Made by a program: the position numbers and the translations under genes | Notes under the pieces: model-generated | What the model saw: the letters and a program-made list of their open reading frames with translations, nothing else | Databases searched by the model: none | Told to the model about the DNA's origin: nothing | Shown: one piece after another, positions 20,165-29,830 of the stretch | Numbering within the stretch: the stretch's first letter is position 1 | How the letters are laid out: the number at the start of each line of letters is the position of its first letter | Origin: Planomicrobium okeanokoites | Lineage (GTDB): Bacteria > Bacillota > Bacilli > Bacillales_A > Planococcaceae | Direction of reading: 5' to 3' | Assembly (NCBI RefSeq): GCF_003428875.1 | Contig: NZ_QQRS01000007.1 | Coordinates: 43,783-107,782, forward strand | DNA length: 64,000 nucleotides

Positions 20165-21907
20165 ATGAAAAAGAACAAATCGTTATTATGGCTTTTCGCT
20201 TTGATTCTTGTCCTGTCTGCGTTCCTTGCAGCATGTGGCGGAGATGACAACGGCTCGTCCTCGGATGATTCGGAGAAAAAAGAAGAAACAGAAACAGAAA
20301 CAGAAAGCACTGCTGAAGGAGAGCCACAAACAGGCGGAACTTTGGTATACGGCATTGACGCTCCACCAGAAGGATTATTCTCATCTGCTTTTTACGGCAT
20401 CGCAACGGATGCTGAAGTTATCGCTCTTTTCGATGAGCCATTAATTGATTATAACGAAAACCTGGAACCAGTTCCTAACGTAGCTTCATGGGAAACAGAA
20501 GACAATAAAGTCTTCACATTCACATTCGAAGAAGGCGTAAAATGGCATAACGGCGAAGAACTTACAGTTAATGACTGGGTATTCGCATTAGAAACGATCG
20601 CTGACCCTGATTATGACGGTCCTCGTTATTCGAACGTCCAAACAATTGAGGGAGCAGAAGCTTTCCGCAACGGTGAAGCTGATACGATTTCAGGAATTGA
20701 AGTTGTAAGTGACTACGAAATCAAAATCACTTTCGACGAGGCACGTGTAAACAACTTGACTAACCTTTGGGCTTACCCGCTTCCAGAAGCAGCTATGGGG
20801 GACATTCCAGTTGCTGAAATGTCAGCTTCTGAATTTGTTATCACAAACCCTATCGGAATCGGACCTTTCAAAGTTGATAAGATCGTACAAGGTGAATCAG
20901 TGGAATTCTCTAAATTCGAAGACTACTGGAATGGTGATGTAAACCTGGATAAAATCGTATTGCGCGTAATCGACAACTCTTCAGTTGTTGGTGCATTGCA
21001 AAACAACGATGTTGATATGATCTCGCTTCAGCCGGTATCAGGACCTGAAGTTGAGCCTTTGGAAAACGTTGAAATTACAACATATCCTGGCCTTTCTTAC
21101 TATTATGTAGGATTCAAGCTCGGTAAATTCGACAGCGAATCACAAACTATCACTGAAGAAAACCCGAAATATCAAGACAAGCAGCTTCGTCAGGCGATGA
21201 TGTATGCACTGAACCGCCAGGAGTGGGTTGATGCATTCTTCTTCGGCTACGCAAACGTAGTAAACGCTCCAGTACCAAGCTCTCACTGGAATGCTGCTGA
21301 TAACAGCGAATTGAACACATATGAATACGATCCAGAAAAAGCGAAAACTTTGCTTGATGAAGCTGGATATGTAGACCAAAACGGAGATGGCTTCCGTGAA
21401 GATCCAAACGGTGATGAATTTGTTGTTAAATTCTCCCACTACGCAACAGGCAACCCGACTTTCGAAGCCCGTGCACAAGCAATTACTCAGTACTGGGAAG
21501 AAGTTGGCTTGAAAACAGAATTGGAAATGGTAGAAGTTAACTTGTACTATGACATGGTCGAAAAAGATGATCCATCAATCGAAACATTCTTCGGCGGATG
21601 GGGAACTGGGGCAGATCCGGATCCTTCAGGTCTTTGGAAAGCAGATCAGCTTTGGAACTACCCTCGTTACAACAACCCTGAAGCGGATAAATTGCTTGAT
21701 GACGCTTTAGATATAGAAATCGTTGGCACTGATCAAGACAAACGTACAGATTTGTATATTGAATGGCAAAAGATTGTCAACGAAGAAGTTCCAATGCTGT
21801 ACATTGCTGAACTTGAAGAAATCGTTGCTTTGAACAACCGTGTGGGCGGAGTTGAATATGACGTTTCTGGTCAAAACAACCCGGCTGAATGGTTTGTAAC
21901 AGAATAA
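20165..21907 (+). CDS. appA: Oligopeptide-binding lipoprotein AppA
   Basis: 580 residues. Extracellular SBP family 5 protein that captures peptides. A lipoprotein signal with lipobox LAAC places the modified Cys at about residue 24, followed by a flexible Asp/Ser then Glu/Thr-rich linker of about 40 residues. SBP_bac_5 features include the YDLL-type opening, EEGVKWHNGEELTVNDWVFA near residue 125, and conserved C-terminal repeats. ATG follows AGGGGGAAAATC. The gene sits third in the app operon; a strong hairpin follows it. Confidence 0.93.
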   Translation: MKKNKSLLWLFALILVLSAFLAACGGDDNGSSSDDSEKKEETETETESTAEGEPQTGGTLVYGIDAPPEGLFSSAFYGIATDAEVIALFDEPLIDYNENLEPVPNVASWETEDNKVFTFTFEEGVKWHNGEELTVNDWVFALETIADPDYDGPRYSNVQTIEGAEAFRNGEADTISGIEVVSDYEIKITFDEARVNNLTNLWAYPLPEAAMGDIPVAEMSASEFVITNPIGIGPFKVDKIVQGESVEFSKFEDYWNGDVNLDKIVLRVIDNSSVVGALQNNDVDMISLQPVSGPEVEPLENVEITTYPGLSYYYVGFKLGKFDSESQTITEENPKYQDKQLRQAMMYALNRQEWVDAFFFGYANVVNAPVPSSHWNAADNSELNTYEYDPEKAKTLLDEAGYVDQNGDGFREDPNGDEFVVKFSHYATGNPTFEARAQAITQYWEEVGLKTELEMVEVNLYYDMVEKDDPSIETFFGGWGTGADPDPSGLWKADQLWNYPRYNNPEADKLLDDALDIEIVGTDQDKRTDLYIEWQKIVNEEVPMLYIAELEEIVALNNRVGGVEYDVSGQNNPAEWFVTE

Positions 21908-21922
21908 TATAGGAAGTAAACC

Positions 21923-21956
21923 TTCAACGATGGGCTGACACTAGCCCATCGTTGAA
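21923..21956 (+). other. 14-bp hairpin between appA and appB
   Basis: Perfect 14-bp stem (TTCAACGATGGGCT, 21923-21936, with AGCCCATCGTTGAA, 21943-21956) and a 6-base loop. It has no T tract, so it looks like an mRNA 3'-end stabiliser or processing hairpin that raises binding-protein over permease output, not a terminator. Confidence 0.75.
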
Positions 21957-22059
21957 AAATTATATAGGGCTCTTATGCACGGTAAGGGATGTTTGGCACA
22001 AATTACTCTTACCGTGCCGAAGAGTGCAGCAGAGAACGTTACAGACAAGGAGAGTATGT

Positions 22060-23025
22060 ATGCTTAAATATTCGATTAGAAGATTGCTTGGTATGATTCC
22101 TATGCTCATCCTTATTTCCGTAGTCGTATTTTCATTGGCAAAGCTGATGCCAGGTGATTCGCTCAGCGGCGAAATTGACCCGAATAATACCAATCCGGAA
22201 TATATTGCAGAGATGAGAGAGAAACTGGGTTATAATGACCCGCTTCCGGTACAGTATTGGAACTGGATTACCGGATTCGTACAAGGGGATTTCGGCAAAT
22301 CAACGAAATATAAGAGACCTGCATTCGATGTCATCATGGAGAAAGTGCCGAATACATTGTTTTTGGGTATCATGTCACTCATAATCACTTATATTTTGGC
22401 GTTTATGATGGGGATGTACTCGGGACGCAAGCCATATACAATTGGAGATAACGCAATCGCCGGCATCAACTATGTCATGCTGGCCATTCCATCATTTGTC
22501 GCGGCTGTATTCGCAATTTACTTTTTCGCTTTCAATCTGAACTGGTTCCCGTTTGGAGGATCCGTCGATATTCTTGTTGAAACCGGTAGCGCGGAATATT
22601 ACCTCAGCAGGTTGCACCATGTTCTTTTGCCGGCTCTCGTTCTTGGTGCTATGAGTACGGCTTCTTACACGCAATTCCTGCGGAATGACATTATCGAAAA
22701 CTCACGCAAGGATTTTGTCCGTACAGCCAGAGCTAAAGGGACGCCGATGAAGAAAATATACAATGTCCACATCCTGCGGAATTCAATCATTCCACTGGTA
22801 ACATTTTTAGGCTTCGATTTTGCCGCATTGATCGGTGGGGCAATTATTACTGAAACTATCTTTACATATCCGGGCATCGGCATGCTGTTCCTGGATTCCG
22901 TCACAAATCGTGACTATCCGACGCTGATGGCTTTAACAATGCTCTTGTCGTTCCTGACATTGGCAGGGAATTTGATCGCAGACTTACTGTATGGAATCGT
23001 GGATCCACGAATCCGTCTGGAATAG
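22060..23025 (+). CDS. appB: Oligopeptide ABC transporter permease (AppB/OppB type)
   Basis: 321 residues from ATG 22060 with AAGGAGAG 5 bases upstream. The longer frame beginning 108 bases earlier would run through the appA hairpin region and lacks the family N-terminus. OppB features: N-terminal RRLLGMIPMLILISVVVFSL membrane helix, LPVQYWNWITGFVQGDFG, and the EAA loop (RTARAKGTPMKKI). Six membrane segments are expected. Confidence 0.92.
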   Translation: MLKYSIRRLLGMIPMLILISVVVFSLAKLMPGDSLSGEIDPNNTNPEYIAEMREKLGYNDPLPVQYWNWITGFVQGDFGKSTKYKRPAFDVIMEKVPNTLFLGIMSLIITYILAFMMGMYSGRKPYTIGDNAIAGINYVMLAIPSFVAAVFAIYFFAFNLNWFPFGGSVDILVETGSAEYYLSRLHHVLLPALVLGAMSTASYTQFLRNDIIENSRKDFVRTARAKGTPMKKIYNVHILRNSIIPLVTFLGFDFAALIGGAIITETIFTYPGIGMLFLDSVTNRDYPTLMALTMLLSFLTLAGNLIADLLYGIVDPRIRLE

Positions 23026-23036
23026 GAGGAAGCAAA

Positions 23037-23954
23037 ATGGCATCATCCAATACGTTAACCCAGCAAAAGAAGCCGGAACGCAGCTTGTCTCCATGGCAGA
23101 TTGCTCGTAAAAAGTTCATTCACAATAAATTGGCTATGATCAGTACGGTATTTATATTGATTGTAACTGCTTTATCGTTTGCCGCACCGTTTCTTGCACC
23201 ATATTTGTCACCGATTCCTGATGTATCCCGGGTGAATATCGGTTCCATGAATATTCCGCCTAATAGTGAACATATTCTGGGTACAGATAAAAGCGGACGG
23301 GACGTATTGACGCGATTATTCTACGGCGGACGAATTTCCCTCGTGGTCGGGTTCAGCGCAACATTGATGGTTATTACACTTGGTACGCTGGTTGGTTCGA
23401 TTGCCGGATTCTTCGGTGGTCTGGTGGATAATATCCTTATGAGATTCACCGACTTCGTTCTCAATTTTCCATTTTTGGTATTTGTTATCGTACTGAATAC
23501 TATTCTGCGCGATACAATCGACGGAGTATCCGTATTGATCATCGTAATCGGCGTCTTGAGCTGGGGAGGCGTAGCCCGTCTGGTACGCAGTAAAATCCTG
23601 GCTGAAAAAGAAAATGAATACGTTTTGGCAGCTTTATCGATCGGCTGTTCACCGATGAAAGTCATCCGTAAACATTTGTTGCCGAACGTTATGTCGACGA
23701 TCATCGTTCAGGCTACCTTAATCTTTGCCAGTATGATAGTCGTTGAATCAGCTCTAAGTTATTTGGGCTTCGGCGTTCCTCAATCGGTCCCAAGCTGGGG
23801 CAATATGCTGTCGTCTGCAAATGAACCCGATGTGCTTCAAGGCAAGCCGTGGATCTGGATGCCGCCAGCTTTGATTTTGACACTGACGATTCTTTCCATA
23901 AACTTCATCGGTGAAGGATTGAAGGATGCGTTGAATCCTAAATCGCTGAGATAA
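23037..23954 (+). CDS. appC: Oligopeptide ABC transporter permease (AppC/OppC type)
   Basis: 305 residues. OppC family: N-terminal cytoplasmic stretch, first membrane helix, then HILGTDKSGRDVLTRLFYGGRISL, and the EAA loop AALSIGCSPMKVI. ATG follows AGGAGGAAGC. Last gene of the app operon, ending before a bidirectional terminator shared with trpS. Confidence 0.92.
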   Translation: MASSNTLTQQKKPERSLSPWQIARKKFIHNKLAMISTVFILIVTALSFAAPFLAPYLSPIPDVSRVNIGSMNIPPNSEHILGTDKSGRDVLTRLFYGGRISLVVGFSATLMVITLGTLVGSIAGFFGGLVDNILMRFTDFVLNFPFLVFVIVLNTILRDTIDGVSVLIIVIGVLSWGGVARLVRSKILAEKENEYVLAALSIGCSPMKVIRKHLLPNVMSTIIVQATLIFASMIVVESALSYLGFGVPQSVPSWGNMLSSANEPDVLQGKPWIWMPPALILTLTILSINFIGEGLKDALNPKSLR

Positions 23955-24022
23955 TAAGAATTGCATAAACGCCTATACAGATTTGTCTTATGACACTGGA
24001 ATCTTGGCGCTGTATTCTGGAC

Positions 24023-24062
24023 AAAAAAAGTTCCGCACATCAAATTGTGCGGAACTTTTTTT
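24023..24062. terminator. Bidirectional terminator between appC and trpS
   Basis: AAAAAAAGTTCCGCACA pairs with TGTGCGGAACTTTTTTT around a 6-base loop. Convergent genes on both sides. Confidence 0.93.
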
Positions 24063-24069
24063 ATGGCTT

Positions 24070-25068
<999 letters not shown>

Positions 25069-25070
25069 TC

Positions 25071-25316
25071 AAAATAAAAAAACACAGCATGCATCCCTGC
25101 AAAGGGACGAAGCTGTGTTTCCGTGGTACCACCCTAGTTGCCGTTTCCGGCCACTCTTCTTCATAACGTGAAGATGACGGAGCAGGATACTTCGAATTTC
25201 ACCCGCTCAGCTCGAAAGCCCATTCAATGCACCCCTCCATCTGTTTCCACCAGCCACAGACTCTCTATTATAGAAGGAAATACATTTACTCTTCTTTCTC
25301 AACGCCTGATATATTG
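25071..25316 (-). ncRNA. T-box riboswitch leader of trpS
   Basis: Reading the minus strand, the conserved T-box AGGGTGGTACCACGG is at 25135-25121, followed by a terminator hairpin (AACACAGC/GCTGTGTT with an internal arm, 25120-25081) and a T-rich run. A TGG codon at 25222-25220, after GAA, is the probable Trp specifier. Uncharged tRNA-Trp should stabilise the antiterminator and switch trpS on. Confidence 0.9.
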
Positions 25317-25321
25317 TACTT

Positions 25322-25351
25322 ATTATAGTATAAGCAAGAAATGGATTGCAA
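25322..25351 (-). promoter_or_regulatory. trpS promoter
   Basis: On the minus strand TTGCAA (25351-25346), 18 bases, TATAAT (25327-25322). Transcription would start near 25316, at the head of the T-box leader. Confidence 0.75.
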
Positions 25352-25353
25352 TA

Positions 25354-25695
25354 TTATAATTCATATACCAGCAAGGAAATGCTCATCATCAGGATGGTGA
25401 CCAGGCCGATAATAAGCAGTGGGGCAGCCGAGAATGGGATGACTTCGGAAGGAAGCCGCATTTCATCATCCTCCAATGTGCTTTTCCGCCGATAAAATTT
25501 GCGCATGCTCATCGTGAAAATATCGAAAGCGCCAGTTTGCACGACGAAGATCCAAGCACCGAAGAAAACCAGGATTCCACCATAAACAAATGATGTGTTG
25601 ATATAGGACAAAAGAGATAAGTCTTCTGGACGTATAAAGATGGTCAGGAAAATTACAGCCTGAACAAGTAAAATCCACATGAGTATTTTTTTCAA
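25354..25695 (-). CDS. DUF3899-like small membrane protein
   Basis: 113 residues from TTG 25695, chosen because GAGGAG lies about 10 bases upstream and it gives a clean MKKILMWILLVQ helix start; an upstream ATG would read through this site. Three hydrophobic segments are seen, the last near the C-terminus (LLIIGLVTILMMSISLLVY), and a basic loop (MRKFYRRK) between. Size and topology fit DUF3899, a family without known function; the family assignment is tentative. It lies between trpS and oppA and ends inside the trpS promoter region. Confidence 0.6.
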   Translation of the reverse strand: MKKILMWILLVQAVIFLTIFIRPEDLSLLSYINTSFVYGGILVFFGAWIFVVQTGAFDIFTMSMRKFYRRKSTLEDDEMRLPSEVIPFSAAPLLIIGLVTILMMSISLLVYEL

Positions 25696-25770
25696 TTTCG
25701 CACTCTCCTCTAGATGATTGTAGTTGGAAAACGGAAAAAAATCAAAAAAAACCCACAAAAATTTCTAACA

Positions 25771-25784
25771 AGAAAACGCTTACA
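25771..25784 (+). promoter_or_regulatory. Candidate cre (CcpA) site upstream of oppA
   Basis: AGAAAACGCTTACA matches 13 of 14 positions of the Bacillales cre consensus TGWAARCGYTWWCA. It lies about 150 bases before the oppA start, upstream of the probable promoter. Confidence 0.55.
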
Positions 25785-25808
25785 AACGTAATATTCACGC
25801 GATTTGTT

Positions 25809-25837
25809 TTGTAATAAATGTCACACTATTATTACAA
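25809..25837 (+). promoter_or_regulatory. 9-bp inverted repeat upstream of oppA
   Basis: TTGTAATAA (25809-25817) and TTATTACAA (25829-25837) form a perfect dyad with 11-base spacing. The TTGTAAT heptamer is shared with the dyad before the app operon. No known regulator is assigned. Confidence 0.5.
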
Positions 25838-25885
25838 TCGCAGATTAAATATAAAAAAAACGCTGTACAGGCTAAAAATAATATG

Positions 25886-25919
25886 TATAATAAACAGTGT
25901 ACCAATTTTTCAGAAAATT
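25886..25919 (+). promoter_or_regulatory. oppA -10 and CodY-type box
   Basis: TATAAT at 25886-25891 is the best -10; no strong -35 was found. ATTTTTCAGAAAATT at 25905-25919 matches 14 of 15 positions of the CodY box AATTTTCWGAAAATT and lies just before the ribosome site, in the expected transcribed leader. CodY is known to repress peptide transport operons in rich medium. Confidence 0.65.
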
Positions 25920-25935
25920 TAAGGGGGTCACCTAA

Positions 25936-27663
25936 GTGAAGAACAGCAAGCTATTTTGGCTACTTGGCCTAGTTCTTGTTCTCAGCATCTTCCTAGCTGC
26001 ATGTGGCGGCGGAGACGATACTTCGAACGAAACTGAAACACCAGAAGAAACAGACACAGACGCTCCTGCTGAAGGAGAAAATGCTGAAGGCAATACAGGC
26101 GAGCCTGACGCAGAACAAGTACTTAACCTGGTTGAAGGTGCAGAAATTCCATCAATGGACTCAGCAATCGCTGAAGATTCTGTAGCATTCAACATCTTGA
26201 ACAACGTAAACGAAGGTTTATTCCGTTTGAACGAAGAGAATGTTGCAATTCCTGCTCTAGCAGAAGCTGAACCTGAAGTTTCTGAAGACGGATTGACTTA
26301 CACATTCAAATTGCGTGATGCTAACTGGTCGGACGGTACACCGATTACAGCACAAGACTTCGAATTTGCTTGGAAACGCGCGCTAGACCCTGAAGTAGGA
26401 TCTCCTTACGGACCTTACATGATGGCTGGCACAATCAAAGGCGCTACTGAAGTATCAGAAGGCGCTGACCCATCAGAACTTGGTGTAGTTGCAGAAGACG
26501 AAAAAACTCTAGTGGTAACACTTGAGCGTCCAACTCCATACTTCATGTCATTGATGGCTTTCGGAACTTTCTATCCACAGAACGAAGCATTCGTTACTGA
26601 AAAAGGCGACGACTACGCTTCTAACTCTGATAACTTGCTTTACAACGGTCCATTCATGCTTACTAACTGGGATGGCACTGGCTTGACTTGGTCTATGGAG
26701 AAAAACCCTGAGTACTGGGATGCTGAAACAGTTCAACTTGAAACTATCAACGTTGACGTTGTTAAAGAAACATCTACAGCTCTAAACCTTTACCAATCTG
26801 GCGAGAAAGACCGCGCTGGACTATCTGGTGAATTCGCAATGCAATATGCTGATGATCCAGAAGTTGTAAAAGAACTTGAACCAACTTTGTTCTACTTGAA
26901 ATTCAACCAAGAACGCAATGGTGAAGAAACACCACTTGCAAACGAAAACATCCGTAAAGCGATTTCTATGTCTTTCAACAAGCAAGATCTAGTTGACGTA
27001 GTATTGGCTAACGGTTCACTACCAGCTAACTACCTTGTTCCTACTGAGTTCACATTCTCAGAAGACGGCGCTGATTTCCGTGAAATCAACGGCGACTTGA
27101 CTGGCTTTGATGCAGAACAGGCTAAAGAATTCTGGGCTACTGGCCTTGAAGAAATCGGCCAAACTGAAGTAACTCTTGAACTACTTGGCGGCGACAGCGA
27201 ATTGGCTGGTAAAATGGACGCTTACTTGAAAGAACAAATGGAGACTAACCTTGAAGGTTTGACTGTAAACTTGAAAGCTGTACCATTTGGCGTTCGTCTT
27301 GAACTTGACGAAGCACAGGACTACGATATGCAAAACTCTGGTTGGGGCCCTGACTATCAGGATCCAATGACTTTCATTGACTTGTTCGTTACTGGAGCTT
27401 CACACAACTTGATGTCTTATTCTAACGAAGAATTCGACAGCTTAGTTGAACAGGCTAAAGGCGAACTAGCTCAAGATCCTGCAGCTCGCTGGGAAGCTAT
27501 GGCTGAAGCTGAAAGAATCCTGATTGAAGAAGATGCTGCTATCGCACCGATTTACCAACGTGCTACAATGGCTCTTCAAAAACCATATGTACAAAACATC
27601 ATCTCTCACCCATTCGGTGGAGATTACAGCTACAAATGGGCTTTCATTTCAGGCAAAGAATAA
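25936..27663 (+). CDS. oppA: Oligopeptide-binding lipoprotein OppA
   Basis: 575 residues from GTG with AAGGGGG upstream. SBP family 5 lipoprotein: lipobox LAAC with Cys near residue 23, Glu/Thr/Asp-rich linker, then the OppA core (LTYTFKLRDANWSDGTPITAQDFEFAWKR split near residues 120-145). Codon choice is very biased (CTT/GTA/GAA, almost no rare codons), typical of a highly expressed binding protein. It is followed by a hairpin, so it can be made in excess over oppBCDF. Confidence 0.94.
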   Translation: MKNSKLFWLLGLVLVLSIFLAACGGGDDTSNETETPEETDTDAPAEGENAEGNTGEPDAEQVLNLVEGAEIPSMDSAIAEDSVAFNILNNVNEGLFRLNEENVAIPALAEAEPEVSEDGLTYTFKLRDANWSDGTPITAQDFEFAWKRALDPEVGSPYGPYMMAGTIKGATEVSEGADPSELGVVAEDEKTLVVTLERPTPYFMSLMAFGTFYPQNEAFVTEKGDDYASNSDNLLYNGPFMLTNWDGTGLTWSMEKNPEYWDAETVQLETINVDVVKETSTALNLYQSGEKDRAGLSGEFAMQYADDPEVVKELEPTLFYLKFNQERNGEETPLANENIRKAISMSFNKQDLVDVVLANGSLPANYLVPTEFTFSEDGADFREINGDLTGFDAEQAKEFWATGLEEIGQTEVTLELLGGDSELAGKMDAYLKEQMETNLEGLTVNLKAVPFGVRLELDEAQDYDMQNSGWGPDYQDPMTFIDLFVTGASHNLMSYSNEEFDSLVEQAKGELAQDPAARWEAMAEAERILIEEDAAIAPIYQRATMALQKPYVQNIISHPFGGDYSYKWAFISGKE

Positions 27664-27695
27664 TTTAATCTGAAGCCACGGTTCTAAAACCAAAT

Positions 27696-27741
27696 AGAAA
27701 GAGAGTATATCGCTACTTTAGCTCGATATACTCTCTTTTCT
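27696..27741 (+). terminator. Terminator or attenuator between oppA and oppB
   Basis: AGAAAGAGAGTATATCG pairs with CGATATACTCTCTTTTCT around a short loop. The T-rich right arm suggests termination, with readthrough or a second promoter supplying oppBCDF. Confidence 0.8.
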
Positions 27742-27804
27742 AATGTAGGAAAGTTCACCGAAAATTAACCCTTTTCTGCTAAATTTGAAAAAAATAAGTT
27801 TTTG

Positions 27805-27833
27805 TTTCCAAGGAATAACAGAGCTTATATAAT
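27805..27833 (+). promoter_or_regulatory. Candidate promoter of oppBCDF
   Basis: TTTCCA (27805-27810), 17 bases, TATAAT (27828-27833), 28 bases before the oppB ATG. The -35 is only 4 of 6. Confidence 0.6.
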
Positions 27834-27860
27834 AGAAGTATTCTATTTCGGAGGTGCAAC

Positions 27861-28796
27861 ATGGCAAGATATATTGGCAAACGGATAATATATATGGTGA
27901 TTACATTGGCGTTGATTGCCACATTCACTTTTTTCTTGATGAAGATACTACCAGGTTCCCCTATCGCTTCCGCAGATAAATTATCTCCAGAACAAAGGGC
28001 AGTCGTAGAAGCAAGGTACGGTCTGGACGACCCCCTTCCGGTACAATATTTCAACTATATGTTCGGCTTGGTTCAAGGCGATCTTGGTATTTCGATTAAC
28101 CAGTTTAAAGGCGCAGATGTAACCGACGTTATTTTAAGTCGTATGGGTCCGTCCGCACAAATTGGTTTCCAAGGGATGTTGTTGGGTACAGTGCTTGGCA
28201 TTTTGTTGGGAATGATTGCTGCATTAAGGCAAAATACATGGATTGATTATTCCAGCACAGTGGTTGCGATAATCGGTATTTCGATTCCATCCTTTGTATT
28301 TGCCTCAATGCTTCAATACTCCCTGGGATTGAAATTAGGCTGGTTCCCGGTCGCTTTGTGGAAAGACGGATTCATGTCCAGTGTTCTTCCATCGATTGCT
28401 TTAGCAATGTTCCCGCTTGCAACAGCAGCGCGGTTCATCAGAACAGAAATGATTGAAGTATTAGGTTCAGATTATATTACTCTCGCCAAAGCTAAAGGAG
28501 CGAGCGGTTCCGAGATTGCATTTAAGCACGCATTCCGTAATGCTTTGATTCCTTTGATTACGGTCCTCGGACCGATGGCTGTCGGTATCTTGACAGGGTC
28601 ACTGGTTGTAGAACAAATTTTCGCAATTCCTGGAATCGGCGAACAGTTCGTTAAATCGATCATGGTAAGTGACTTCTCGATCATCATGGGTACTACAATC
28701 TTCTTCTCAGTATTCCTGATTCTAGTAATTCTTATTGTTGATATCATGTACGGTATTATAGATCCTCGTATCCGTCTTTCAGGAGGTAAGAGTTAA
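27861..28796 (+). CDS. oppB: Oligopeptide ABC transporter permease OppB
   Basis: 311 residues. N-terminal RYIGKRIIYMVITLALIATF helix, DDPLPVQYFNYMFGLVQGDLG segment and EAA loop (LAKAKGASGSEI) identify OppB. ATG follows CGGAGGTGC. Its TAA overlaps the oppC ATG by one base. Confidence 0.93.
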   Translation: MARYIGKRIIYMVITLALIATFTFFLMKILPGSPIASADKLSPEQRAVVEARYGLDDPLPVQYFNYMFGLVQGDLGISINQFKGADVTDVILSRMGPSAQIGFQGMLLGTVLGILLGMIAALRQNTWIDYSSTVVAIIGISIPSFVFASMLQYSLGLKLGWFPVALWKDGFMSSVLPSIALAMFPLATAARFIRTEMIEVLGSDYITLAKAKGASGSEIAFKHAFRNALIPLITVLGPMAVGILTGSLVVEQIFAIPGIGEQFVKSIMVSDFSIIMGTTIFFSVFLILVILIVDIMYGIIDPRIRLSGGKS

Positions 28797-29815
28797 TGAC
28801 TCAAAACTATGAAAAATTGCCTCAAGGGTCTTTTGACAGAATACCAAGAGACACCCAGCAGGCAGAACGTATTTCAAAACCAAGTGTCAGCTTCTGGCAG
28901 GACGCATGGCGCAGACTTAAAAAGAATAAAGGTGCCATATTCAGTTTGTTCCTGTTTGGTTTGATCGTCATCATGGCATTACTGGGCCCGGTCATCAGCC
29001 CTTATTCACCAAACTCACAAACGATTACACACGCAAACCTGCCCCCGAAGATTCCGGTGATTGAAAATCTTGGAATTTTCGATGGTGTTGGTACACTTGG
29101 CGGTAAAGAAGTGGATTTGTATGAAATGAAGAACGTTGAACAAAACTATTGGTTCGGTACTGATGGACTTGGTCGCGACATGTTCTCTCGTGTTTGGAAA
29201 GGTACGCAAGTATCATTATTCATCGCATTTGCCGCAGCGGCTATCGATATGTTGATCGGCGTCATTTATGGCGGGATCTCCGGTTACTTCGGCGGACGAA
29301 TTGATGACGTAATGCAGCGTATTGTCGAGATTTTGACTGGTATTCCAAACCTTGTTGTCGTAATCCTGTTCATCATGATCATGGATCCAGGGATTCTGGC
29401 CATCATCATCGCTCTGACCATAACCGGTTGGACCGGTATGTCACGGGTCGTCCGTGGACAAGTGCTTAAATACAAAACACAGGAATTCGTTTTGGCTGCC
29501 CGCACATTGGGAGCCACTGACGGACGCATTATCTGGAAGCATTTAATGCCTAACGTTTTGGGTGTAATTATCATCAACACAATGTTTACGATTCCAGGAG
29601 CTATTTTCTTTGAAGCATTCCTTAGCTTTATCGGACTGGGGCTGCAGGCTCCGGACGCTTCACTTGGAACGCTCATTAATGACGGTTATAAACTAATCCA
29701 GTATCAGCCGCATATCTTGGCGATCCCGGCATTCGTACTTAGTTTAATCATGATCGCATTCAACTTGATCGGTGATGGATTGCGCGATGCCCTCGATCCT
29801 AAGATGAAAGATTAA
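28796..29815 (+). CDS. oppC: Oligopeptide ABC transporter permease OppC
   Basis: 339 residues. A long hydrophilic N-terminus, a first membrane helix, an external loop of about 80 residues, then FGTDGLGRDMFSRVWKGTQVSL and the EAA loop (AARTLGATDGRI), all OppC-typical. The ribosome site AGGAGGT lies inside oppB. Confidence 0.93.
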   Translation: MTQNYEKLPQGSFDRIPRDTQQAERISKPSVSFWQDAWRRLKKNKGAIFSLFLFGLIVIMALLGPVISPYSPNSQTITHANLPPKIPVIENLGIFDGVGTLGGKEVDLYEMKNVEQNYWFGTDGLGRDMFSRVWKGTQVSLFIAFAAAAIDMLIGVIYGGISGYFGGRIDDVMQRIVEILTGIPNLVVVILFIMIMDPGILAIIIALTITGWTGMSRVVRGQVLKYKTQEFVLAARTLGATDGRIIWKHLMPNVLGVIIINTMFTIPGAIFFEAFLSFIGLGLQAPDASLGTLINDGYKLIQYQPHILAIPAFVLSLIMIAFNLIGDGLRDALDPKMKD

Positions 29816-29830
29816 GGAGGAAAGCCGAAG

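Noticed and set aside
21952..22059. N-terminal extension of appB
   Set aside because: It starts within the hairpin after appA, lacks a ribosome site and does not fit the OppB N-terminus.
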